64,000 bases of DNA from Diploptera punctata (Eukaryota > Arthropoda > Insecta > Blattodea > Blaberidae). Numbering within the stretch: the first letter of the stretch is position 1; the number at the start of each line of letters is the position of its first letter. Made by a program: the position numbers and the translations under genes. The stretch is from the NCBI GenBank assembly GCA_030220185.1, contig JASPKZ010000422.1, positions 1,995,001 through 2,059,000 on the forward strand, given 5' to 3'. Of the stretch, positions 44,100 through 52,904 are shown in pieces. The notes beneath the pieces were generated by a model, which saw nothing but the letters and a program-made list of their open reading frames with translations, ran no database searches and was not told the DNA's origin.

Positions 44100-44100
44100 A
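44059..44100 (+). ncRNA. Hammerhead ribozyme motif, PLE-9 right arm
   Basis: Identical in core and stems to 39178-39222: CTGACGA (44064-44070), GGAG/CTCC, GAAAC, TGCA, GTA, with CTA/TAG starting stem I. It overlaps the end of the PLE reading frame. Confidence 0.7.
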
Positions 44101-44204
44101 AGAAAAAAGATATGAGGTGAGGTAATAAAAACATTAATTTAATTATTAAATTAAACCTCATAGTGTTCTTTCCCTGTGAAAGTTAAATATATATGTGTAC
44201 AGTT

Positions 44205-44657
44205 AATTAGTACATACTCTATGTTGGCTGCACTGGAACACATCTTTGTTGTTGCATAGAATATTCATTAAAAACAATACAGCTGCTACATCTTCAAGCT
44301 ATGTATGTAGTTAAATATCATAGACTATTATAATATATTGAAATAATCGGAAAAAAATGTAAAAATCACTGTATATGGTGAGACATAATTTGAAAAATGA
44401 AACCCTAATAATAAAATTTGACAGGAGTTTATGAAGGAATTTAAAAAAAGTCATGTGACGAGTTGTAAAGTTTAGCCAAAATACCAATTTAACCTCTTGA
44501 TAAGTTACTTAGAGCACAACTGAAGATTTATGTTCGTCAAATTTTATAACATGAATATTTTGTCAAAAATCTTCTCAATATGATTTTTACATTTATAAGC
44601 TATAGAATTTTAGTCAGCCATGTAATTTTCTACCTCACACATCTTAATTCTCTTTAC
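44205..44657. other. Unassigned AT-rich sequence
   Basis: No gene or repeat recognised. Confidence 0.4.
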
Positions 44658-44670
44658 ACACTGTAACCAC

Positions 44671-44817
44671 ATAGACAGAATGAATGAAGATAGATATCCA
44701 AAACAATATACAAACCTAAAGGCACCCGAGATGTGGGCAGACCTAGAAAGAGATGGGCTGAAGTCGGAACGGGTCAACAGACCTAATCCATGAATGCAGA
44801 TGATGATGATGATGATG
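44671..44817 (+). mobile_element. 147-bp LINE 3'-end insertion
   Basis: An exact 13-bp duplication ACACTGTAACCAC (44658-44670, 44818-44830) surrounds a fragment reading RDVGRPRKRW-like codons, GGAACGGGTCAACAGACC and (GATGAT)n. The 3' signature equals that at 5900-5945. Confidence 0.85.
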
Positions 44818-44919
44818 ACACTGTAACCACCCATCCAATACCATTATATAAAAGTATTCTAGTGCTACCCACTGTACTTTTCATCCTAGGCATGTAGATG
44901 ATATTAATGTGGCGTATTA

Positions 44920-45115
44920 TTTAAGAAAGAAAAATATTAACTCTTGCACCCTGGATCTCTGATTCTGTACATCAGTATGATACCAATTACACCATTTGAG
45001 ACATGATAAGAACATCAACATTTCTTTCCACATAATACAATTCTAATTCGTCCAAAAGCCGATAGCTGTCGCTACCAACATGCCAACTGACATATTCTAT
45101 TCAGAATTATTTTTA
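44920..45115 (-). mobile_element. S4-long SINE, minus strand
   Basis: Complement of the copy at 47745-47920: ATTTAAGAAAGAAAAATATT (tail), CACCCTGGATCTCTGATTC (B-box side), CCGATAGCTGTCGCTACCAA and CATGCCAACTGAC (5' part). Non-coding. Confidence 0.7.
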
Positions 45116-45119
45116 TTGA

Positions 45120-45770
45120 CTATTTAATTCATGTCACAAATGGCAGTCAATGACACATTTCAATGAATTTTGATTTACAACCAATCAGTTGTTTTTTGCC
45201 TTGATTTCATCATCCTCATCCCAGTAAGTGGCTCCAGATTGTATATATAGTGCACAAATGTCATTCTGCTTGCGAGATTTAATAAAAAAACATTCATAGC
45301 AACTGATTATACCATATAAAAAAAAAGAAACCACTGTTTGCACTTTCTTAAACATATTATTTCCCAGGAATTAACATTACAGAAAAATATAATTGACATA
45401 TTTACATCATACGACATCAGAAATTAATTAATAACCCGTAATGATGTAATTCATTTTTTCTCCACTAGGGTGCATTCTTACAATATTTCGATTCTATTTG
45501 GCAATAAATACCGTATGACCTGGATGCTGTGATGAACAATGAACATAACGTTTCTCATTTGTTTTCAAACATCGCTGTTTACATTAAATATATAAATATT
45601 AAAAAAAACTATATTTAAATAATGATTTGTGAGTAAACAGCTTAATTTTATTCGTTAAATAATCCTAACAAATGTCACTTTTGATTTCCAAATTATCTAG
45701 ATAAATTCATTCCTCACTTCGTGAGTTGTGAATTTATCGATAATTTGGAAATTACTCGTGGCATTACTTC
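45120..45770. mobile_element. Hairpin-bearing MITE-like element, copy 2
   Basis: The ends match copy 1 (CTATTTAATTCATGTC ... CTCGTGGCATTACTTC) and again TGA lies on both sides (45117-45119, 45771-45773). This copy is 651 bp. It keeps about 210 bp of internal sequence that copy 1 lacks and has the same long hairpin (45678-45762, tip CTCACTTCGTGAG). No frame of interest. Confidence 0.75.
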
Positions 45771-45773
45771 TGA

Positions 45774-45888
45774 TAATTTATACATTGCTTTTGAGCAGTA
45801 AAGCTTCGTATTTTGATGTTATTATTTAAATTAACACTTATTGAAAAATATGAAGCTTTATCACTCAAAAGTAATGTATAAATTCTAA
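45774..45888. repeat. Palindrome with about 40-bp arms
   Basis: AATTTATACATTGCTTTTGA and GCAGTAAAGCTTC on the left pair with GAAGCTTTATCACTCAAAAG and TAATGTATAAATT on the right across a loop of about 30 nt. It lies between the hairpin element and the mariner. Origin unknown. Confidence 0.75.
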
Positions 45889-46022
45889 ATAGAAATACAG
45901 GGTGTCCCATTCAAACCTCCCACATTTTAATTAATCATAACTAACAAAGTATGCGGAATTATGAAATGAGGCCGGTATTAAACGAAACAGAAACTCAAAG
46001 AATTTTCATTGCCACACACTAA

Positions 46023-46576
46023 GGGCCGCATGCAAATACATTAGTCTCTGGTGAGTTGAGTTTTCCGTGAGAACGTGCAAAGTTCGAATTAGTGAGTTGC
46101 CGACTGGTCATGCATGAAAGTAGTTTTTTTCGTAATATTGGCAAGAAATTGCCCAGAATTCTCAGTGATAAAACCACTTCCATTATTTTTGTCTGCTAGA
46201 GGAATGCATTTACGCTTGCATCCCGCAAATAATACTGTATACGATGTCTGCATCACGCAATATTATGCCGATTCTCCTGTTTTTCCAGTTGAATTCTTTG
46301 GTAGACTCTATCAAATTCCTCTTCCCCGCGTATACCGAAAACATGATCAAAGTCTTCAAGGTCCAATATCTTGGATAAAGCAGCAAGGTTTCAAAGTACA
46401 TTGGTTCCCATCGGGTTGCTCACGATTTGTTCTCTGCAAGGTCACCTCGCCAGGTAGCTTAGGAATTTCGACTATTATCGCATGAACAGATTTTTGAGTA
46501 TGCAAAAACATCTTTGGATGCAACTTTCTCAGCAGAGAACGACTTTTACGGTCTAATGCATTCATAGATACGACCC
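46023..46576 (-). mobile_element. Harbinger-type non-autonomous element, copy 2
   Basis: The ends GGGCCGC/ACGACCC are as in copy 1, with TAA on both sides (46020-46022, 46577-46579). It keeps DLEDFDHVFGIRGEEEFD on the minus strand but lacks the start codon and has an extra stop, confirming both copies derive from the same transposase N terminus. It is inserted in the left part of the mariner, just inside its terminal repeat. Confidence 0.8.
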
Positions 46577-46579
46577 TAA

Positions 46580-47560
46580 AACACCTCTATGTGTGCACCA
46601 TTAGTAGCACAAATAATATCAAATCTGTATTCGATTTCGTGCCACGTCTGTCCAACATGTCCATTGGTACTGTTGCAATTCTGTCAAGGATACAGGTTCG
46701 TAAATCATGAAGATCTTGTACTGGAGTCGCAGACACACGGTCTTTTACATACCCCTAGAGGAAGAAGTCCAGTGGAGAGATGTCTGGTGAACATGGCCAG
46801 CAAATTGGTTTGCCGCGTCCAATCCACCTATCTGGGAAGGATTCTTTGAGTGAATTCCAAACATTCAGGCTCCAGTGTGATGGGGCTCCATCTTGCTGAA
46901 AGATTACTTGGGGTTGCAGATCAGCTACTTGGGGGTACAAGAACTGTTCCAACATGTCATGGTATACCTGACCAGTTATTGACTTCTCATGGAAGAAAAA
47001 AAGGACCTATAATCCTGTTCTTCATCAGGCCACACCAAACGTTTACTTTTGGGCTATCCTGGATGTGTTCATGGTAGACATGTGGATTTTGAGTACCCCA
47101 GATCCTTACATTGTGCCGATTAACAGATCCTGATACATGGAACATTGCCTCGTCAGAAAACAAGACATTTCCAAGAAATTGAGGGTCCTTGTCAATATGA
47201 TCGAGCATTTCAGTAGCGAATGCCTGCCATCTGGCTTTATTTGTTGAATAATTTACGCCTTGTACAAATGAAGCACTCGATGCACATTGAACTCCGGGAA
47301 GCTTGGCGAATTGATTTTTGTGGACTTCTCTGAAATCCTGCTCTAATTTCTTCTATCTTTTCTTCTGAAACATGTGTATGAGCACCTCCTGATTATTTTT
47401 TAACGCTTCCAGTCGCCAGAAACTTCTCAAGCCATGCCTTAATGGTCTTCCCACCAGGTGCATTTCCTCCATATTCTCTCCGGTAATTTCTTTGCACTTT
47501 AATTATTGACTTCGTCTCTGCATACCAGAAAACAGTTTGTGCTTGTTACTAAGGAGTCAT
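46580..47560 (-). pseudogene. Mariner-type transposase, inactivated
   Basis: A DNA-cutting transposase of the IS630/Tc1/mariner superfamily in broken frames on the minus strand. N-terminal remnants lie around 47560-47220. FSDEAMFHVSGSVNRHNVRI with the first catalytic D is at about 47150, PKVNVWCGLMKNRIIGPFF at 47020, VIFQQDGAPSHW (second D) near 46900, and CSPDISPLDFFL (third D) near 46765. After that GYVKDRV-like codons and DLHDLRTCILDRIATVP continue to about 46650. At least three stops or shifts. The residues match the arthropod family with FSDEA, QQDGAPPH and SPDLTPLDFF motifs. Confidence 0.85.
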
Positions 47561-47744
47561 CATTTTGTTTATTGTCATTATTGTCCAACATGCGACAGAT
47601 AAATTAACTGTAACAATGAAAACAAAAATTCTTTGAGTTTCTCTTTCTTTTAATACCAACGTCATTTCATAATTCTGCATACTTTGAGAGTTATGATTAT
47701 GAATAATTTAAATGTAGGAGGTTTGAATGGGACATGGTGTACTT

Positions 47745-47920
47745 CTGAATAGAAGTCAGTTGGCGTGTTGGTGGCAACAGCTATCGGTCTTCGGATAAAC
47801 GATAATTGTATAAGTGGAAAGAAATGTTGATGTTCTTATCATACTGATGTGCAGAATCAGAGATCCAGGGTTTAAGTCCTGGTTCGAGCATTAATTTTTC
47901 TTTCTTAAATAAAACTCAAT
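47745..47920 (+). mobile_element. S4-long SINE, plus strand
   Basis: The 5' part TCAGTTGGCGTGTTGGTGGC and CAGCTATCGGTCTTCGGAT precede a tRNA-like segment with B box GGGTTTAAGTCCTGGTTCG and tail TAATTTTTCTTTCTTAAATA. It lies immediately beside the mariner end. Confidence 0.75.
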
Positions 47921-48385
47921 CCAGAATTGGAAAGTGTTAATTTAAATAATAACATGAAAATAAATGTGGCCTATTTCTAATATATATGCACCACTTCAGC
48001 AGACTATGCTGTGGAGGTAATTTGTACTTGTATTTTGCACAGAGAGGAGTGTAGGATGGAAGTGTTTGTGTAGTGTAAATATGTTGTCTGAGGGATGATG
48101 ATGAAAAAAAAGGAGAGGATGAAACCTGGTGCTGGCACATATCCTACTCCTGTTAAAAATCACCAAGGCTTAACATCCCCATCAAACAGACAAATTGCTA
48201 TCAACTTCTCAATATACGTACTGCAGAAAGATTTGGAATTTAATCCAGGCATCTTGTGCACTATCTAGTTATTACAAAGTGTACATATACCAACACAATC
48301 CCTCGTAGCCCTGAGATCGAAAGTTTTACAATTAAAATTTCTAACCGCATCGAGTACAAAATGCAGATATTGTAACTAAAAATAT
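47921..48385. other. Unassigned sequence
   Basis: No gene or repeat recognised. Confidence 0.4.
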
Positions 48386-48389
48386 ATTC

Positions 48390-48615
48390 TAACTAAAAAA
48401 CCCTTAAAAATCAGGATCTGAACCCAATGTATCTTGTTCTATACACCAGTGTGCTTCCATCTGAGCTATTGGGCTTCCAATTTATTTGCAGATTTTTCTC
48501 TATTCTAATACAATTCCTGCGCATAAGAAAGAGCTGAACATTTGTTCCACTAACGCCATCTAGCAGCTTCTTAAACAAGAAGATTTTTAATTTAGGCATA
48601 TGTTTTTGTCTTCAA
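48390..48615 (-). mobile_element. S4-long SINE, minus strand
   Basis: The minus strand has CTGCTAGATGGCGTTAGTGG (5' part), CCCAATAGCTCAGATGGAAG (A box) and TACATTGGGTTCAGATCCTG (B box). The tail is eroded. Confidence 0.65.
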
Positions 48616-49020
48616 ATTTAAAATGCAACAATTATTTACTAACTTATAATAAAAGCAGCTCATTTAATTGTTGCATCATTTTTTAGTTAGAACATCTTGA
48701 GTATACCACCTGAGCTAGTGCAGTGGACCTGTTACATAAACCAATTTGATTATAAACTTGGTCAACCAGAACATAGATTTGGAGTCTTGCAGCATGAGAG
48801 AAAAGTATTTTAAGAAACAGTATATTTAATTTTTCCAAGGCATCAGCGCCCAGTTTGAGCTTTAGTCTCCCACACAATATGCATCGATTCTGCCTTCTAC
48901 CATTGTACTGTACTCCCAGTGGAAGTCCCTGCACCGGGATAATGGTTTATGTTCAGGTGGATTCCTCGAATAATGGCATGGCGTTTGTTGTACTACACAT
49001 AAGTTATTGAGCAAGGTTTA
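48616..49020. other. Unassigned sequence
   Basis: Mixed-composition DNA without a credible frame. GCACCGGGATAATGG near 48930 may belong to an unrecognised repeat. Confidence 0.35.
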
Positions 49021-49024
49021 TTGC

Positions 49025-49402
49025 TTTTTAAATGCCCCAGGTTGTCATTTCGACATTTCTGGTATTCTCTCCTGATATGGCGTACTTGTAACCCACTTCT
49101 GAGGTTGGGGCGCCTGGATGGCGGGGTTACGCTGCGCCGATGATATGACAGTTGATGATAGTAATAATGCGGCAGGAGAGGCCTTAAACTAAACTTAAGT
49201 TAATTAGGCGAATATGATAATGATGGCCAGATGGTGTTCGGAGACCGTTTGGACCTTAAAGTTTCCTGACATTTATCTTACAGGTGAGGAAAACCCCTGA
49301 AAACAAAGTCACCCAGGAAACTTTTCCCGACTGGGGATCGAACCCGGGCCCGCTGCGTGACAAGGCAGCATGCTACCTCGAGACCACAGCGGTGGACGCA
49401 AG
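49025..49402 (-). mobile_element. SINE family S3, complete copy, minus strand
   Basis: The minus strand starts with a tRNA-like head (GTGGTCTCGAGGTAGCATGC, then GGGCCCGGGTTCGATCCCCA) and continues with CGGGAAAAGTTTCCTGGGTG and GGCGCCCCAACCTCAGAAGT. It ends GTCGAAATGACAACCTGGGG, CATTT. It is GC-richer than the surroundings and related to 37520-37740 and 55262-55510. Confidence 0.8.
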
Positions 49403-49539
49403 GTTTATTGTACAGGGTTCCCACAAATGCTCTTTTGGCTTTCGTACACGTGTAACTTGTGTTTAAATAAACTTACAAACATGAAACTTGTGCTAATGGA
49501 AAGAGAAACTCAAAAAGTGTTGGTTACAGTATCTTATAG

Positions 49540-50473
49540 GTGTTCAATGTGCGCTTCGTTGGTAACACAACACACATCAAGCCTGTAGTCCATTTCCGTC
49601 CAGGAAAATTGTAGCATATCATGGCCAACTGTTTCGATGGCTGCTGTGATGCGCCCTCTTAGATCAAGGACGGTCTGTGGAAGAGGTTGCTTGTACACAA
49701 GATCTTTGACATAACCCCACAAAAAGAAGTCGAGGGAGGGGTATGAAGTCTGGCGAACGCGGAGGCCAAGGAAGATGTTCTTCATCGTCATTACCAATAC
49801 GGCCAATACATCGGTTCGGTAGTCTGGTGTTGAGCTCCAATCTGACTTCATTATAAAAATGAGGGCGTGCACCGTCCTGTCGAAAAATCACGTTAGGCAT
49901 TTCCTGTTCTAGCTGAGACAGGAGCTATTGTAGCATATCCAGGTATTCACATCCTCCAATTGTTTTCTCTACAAAGAAGAACAGGCCGTACACTTTCTGC
50001 AGGCTTAAAGCGCAGAATACGTTCACTTTATTCCTAGATTCTAACGTTATGTTTGTTCACTTTACCTGAAAGATGTAAGGTGCACTCGTCACTAAACACC
50101 ATGGATTCGAGAAACCTATCAGTCTCCATGAGAGCTGCACATTCTCGCAGAAAGTACAACGCACCATTTTATCTTCTTCCTTTAAGAACTGTAGCATCTG
50201 CAATCGGTATGGATGGAATTTCAAACGTTTGCGTAGAACTTTCCATACGGTGGATTTGGGGATCTGCAGCTCCCTACTAGCTGCAATGGTTGACTTTTGA
50301 GGACTACATGCAGAAGATTCTCGAATCCGGTGTACAGTTGCCTCACTTCGGGCGTCCAGAAGATTTCCTCCTACAGATGAACCCTCTTGTCGTAAAATCA
50401 GAGTACCACTTACGAATTGAAGGACCACTGGGTGGATCTTCACCAAATCGTGTTCGAAAATGTCGATGAACAT
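49540..50473 (-). pseudogene. Mariner-type transposase with N-terminal helix-turn-helix
   Basis: The minus frame 50473-50057 reads VSGTLILRQEGSSVGGNLL, DARSEATVHRIRESSACSPQ and KSTIAASRELQIPKSTVWKV. This is the winged HTH region typical of arthropod mariner-type proteins (RxSTRRASRELGIPxSTVWRVL). After shifts come NKVNVFCALSLQKVYGLFFF, MPNVIFRQDGARPHFYNEV (second catalytic D) and RSPDFIPL (third D block). The first D block is lost (FSDE replaced by FSNP ... LVTSAP). It is inactive. Confidence 0.85.
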
Positions 50474-50481
50474 GATAATTA

Positions 50482-52004
50482 AATGGTGTCCAAAAGTTTA
50501 GGATAATTTGTAAAACGGAAAATCAAAATGCTTAAAGAGGAGCAAGGAGTAAAAATTATTTATCAAAACGTTTCTCAGTACATTTAGTTTAGTTTACATA
50601 CTAAATTATAATCTCTCTTCAACAATGAAAAAATTAATAGCAATTATAAATGAAAATTGCATTGTTGCAGTTAAGCCCTGTTCCATAAATCTTCATTTTT
50701 AAAGAGAGTTATGATATAATCAGATGTAGTGTAAGAACAGATTGCAGTAAAATGGCACAAAGACAACATCTGGACCCTCTGCTTCGGGGTAGAATTATTG
50801 GGCGGCTAGAAACAGGACAGACACAAACTGAGGTCTCCATAGCACTTAATGTGCCACAAAATGTTATATCTAGGTTATGGCGACGGTTCCAAGAGACCGG
50901 AGACGTTAGGCGAAGACCAGTGGGAGGTCGTCCAAGAGTTACAAATCCTCAGCAGGATCGATATCTTGCGTTAACTGCAAGAAGAAACCGAACAATGTCT
51001 GCCAGACAACTGAGTTCAGAACTTGCGGCCGCCTCAGGTATCAGAGTATCCAGACAACTGTCTATAGAAGACTCAGAGCTGCTGGTCTGTATGCTAGACG
51101 GCCTGTAGTGTGCGTCCCACTCACCCTTGATAACAAGAGAGCACGTTTACGGTGGAGTCAGGAACATCGCGACTGGACTCTAAATCAGTGGAGCAGCGTG
51201 CTATTTACAGACGAGTCCAGATTCAGCTTGAACTGTGATTCGCATCGCGTGACTATCTGGAGGGAGCAAGGAACTCGTTACAACCCCATGAACATCATGG
51301 AAAGACATCCATTTGGTGGCGGTGGTCTCCTGGTATGGGGAGGTATAATGATGAATGCACGCACAGAGCTTCACATCTTCGCAGGTGGCACTGTTAATGC
51401 TCAGCGGTATAGAGAAGAGATCCTGGAACCTCGTGTAAGACTTTTCAGGGGAGCTGTGGGTCCAGAATTCATATTCATGGATGACAATGCCCGACCTCAC
51501 AGGTCACAACTGGTGGATGAGTTTCTTCAGGAGGAAGATATCCAGCGTATGGAGTGGCCAGCGAGGTCTCCGGATATGAATCCTATAGAGCATGCATGGG
51601 ATGCCTTAGGGAGACAAATTGCATCTCGTCAGCCTCCTCCGAGGACACTTCAAGACCTTCACATTGCTCTTCATGAGGAGTGGAATTTGCTGAGCATCGA
51701 ACTCCTGAACAACCTCATCACTAGCATGCCAAGTCGATGTGAGTCTTGTGTAGCTGTCAGGGGTAATCACACCCCATACTAATCATTTGAACCATTGTTG
51801 TTCAACTTTTATGTTCGAATTCTGAAATGCAGTTTTCGTTTGTTGTGAAAATGACAAGTGAATGACGTATTCATGCCATTGTTTCTTTCGTGCCATGTTT
51901 CTAATTATCTGTGACATACCCTTACCAAATTTTGTATTATTCTGACAAATGCTTTATAATAAGTCGGCAAATGAACTAATTATCCTTAACTTTTTGGACA
52001 CAAG
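50482..52004 (+). mobile_element. Tc1-family transposon, nearly complete
   Basis: Terminal inverted repeats GTGTCCAAAAGTTTAGGATA (from 50486) and TATCCTTAACTTTTTGGACAC (to 52001, complement). TA target at both ends. About 1.5 kb, transposase frame in the middle. Nested in the mariner at 49413-52233, so it is the younger of the two. Confidence 0.92.
50752..51782 (+). CDS. Tc1-family DD34E transposase with one frameshift
   Basis: Cuts and pastes its own element. Part one (50752-51108, 118 codons) starts MAQRQHLDPLLRGRIIGRLE and continues with the paired-like helix-turn-helix (TQTEVSIALNVPQNVISRLW) and the GRPR-type linker GGRPRVTNPQQD. A one-base loss near 51056 shifts the frame. The second frame, used from about 51060 to 51782, has LRAAGLYARRPVVCVPLT, FTDESRFSLNCDSHRVTIWR (first D), FGGGGLLVWGGIM, EFIFMDDNARPHRS (second D) and SPDMNPIEHAWDALGRQ with the catalytic E 35 positions after the second D, that is DD34E. 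Combined length is near the 340 residues usual for Tc1. The single shift probably inactivates it. Confidence 0.93.
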
Positions 52005-52235
52005 TATATAATCGAGAACATAGAACGCTCGCCTATCCTCTATACCAGCCGTTTTCTCACTTCCAACAATACGCAATGTTGTATGTAATTATACTTCATT
52101 GTTGCCAACTGTGATGCTATAACCAAAACGTTTTGAGTTTATCTTTCCATTAGTGCTAGTTTCATGTTTGTAAATTTATTTAAATGCAAGTTACACGTGT
52201 TCGAAACCCGAAAGAGCATTTGTGGGAACCCTGTA

Positions 52236-52345
52236 TTTGAAGAGAAAAATGTCTCTGATTCTGTACACTAGCGCTCTAGAGTTAGAAACATCGGGTTCAA
52301 ATCCCGATTCAGGCATATATATTTTTCTCTTCAAATATAATTTGT
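52236..52345 (+). mobile_element. S4 tRNA-like element with inverted ends
   Basis: TATTTGAAGAGAAAAATGTC at the left and ATTTTTCTCTTCAAATATAA at the right are inverted copies. Between them is a 5'-eroded tRNA-like segment with B box CGGGTTCAAATCCCGATTC. It starts at the TA that ends the mariner. Confidence 0.75.
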
Positions 52346-52479
52346 CGTTCGGTGAGAAATGGTGAATATTAAATATCTAAGATCAGAGGTATATTGCGTT
52401 AATTTGACTGTTATACTCATTTGACCTCACACTAATTTTAAATGTCAAACTAGACTCGCATGGCGTTCGGATAAGCCGC

Positions 52480-52900
52480 ATTCCTTGCTGGAATTTCCTT
52501 TCTCTGGGAGTACAGTGTAGTTCTTATCTTCAAGTATTCTTTCCTGGATTACAACCACCTCTTTGGTCCTCCATGTTTTCTTTTACCATCCATTTTTCTA
52601 TGAAGGATTTCTTTTGGCATTACTCAGCTACATCAAATGTCTACATTTAATGAACCTTCCAATATATTCTCCATCACTGAATTGTTTTAACTCTTGAATC
52701 ATTATTATTCTGTCTTCCACTATATTTTATTGGGCTAGAAATTTGTCTCCAGAATTTCCTCTCAAAAGTTTGCAGTGAAGATTCATTAGCTTTAGACGTA
52801 ATCTATGATTCAGCTCCATATATATTAATATTCTTGACAATGTTTCCACTCTCCACTGCAAGATACATGCTTCAGCCATGTTAATAAATACCAGTAATTT
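52480..52900 (-). pseudogene. LINE ORF2 C-terminal scrap, minus strand
   Basis: The minus frame 52924-52727 contains RLKLMNLHCKLLRGNSGDKF followed by LAQ, recalling the ERKxLRxIFGP block after the LINE RT. Further along EDRIIMIQELKQFSDGEYI is similar to RNNEELYxLF... Very decayed. Confidence 0.45.
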
Positions 52901-52904
52901 TTGC

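Larger units (their letters stand above)
41505..44189 (+). mobile_element. Large Penelope-like inverted pair (PLE-9)
   Basis: Exact 12-bp duplication TATATGTGTACA (41493-41504, 44190-44201). The palindrome centre is a 12-bp spacer (42811-42822) between GGACACTGGGAAACA and its complement. Each arm is about 1.3 kb, with 5' ends facing the centre and 3' ends outward. The right arm carries the full end (AACCTCATAGTGTTCTTTCC ...), while the left arm stops about 41 nt earlier. The arms differ by a few small indels, so the pair is young. Confidence 0.95.
45898..47739 (-). mobile_element. Mariner-type transposon with nested MITE
   Basis: Terminal inverted repeats of roughly 100 bp (CAGGGTGTCCCATTCAAACC at the left, its complement with GGTTTGAATGGGACATGGTG at the right) lie between TA dinucleotides (45896-45897, 47740-47741). 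Without the 554-bp MITE at 46023-46576 the element is about 1.3 kb, normal for mariner. Confidence 0.9.
49413..52233 (-). mobile_element. Mariner-type transposon carrying a nested Tc1 element
   Basis: Terminal inverted repeats of about 95 bp: CAGGGTTCCCACAAATGCTC on the left and GAGCATTTGTGGGAACCCTG on the right, exact over this part. TA lies at both sides (49411-49412, 52234-52235). Removing the Tc1 insert (50482-52004) leaves about 1.3 kb, a normal mariner length. The Tc1 insertion lies upstream of the transposase frame. Confidence 0.92.
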
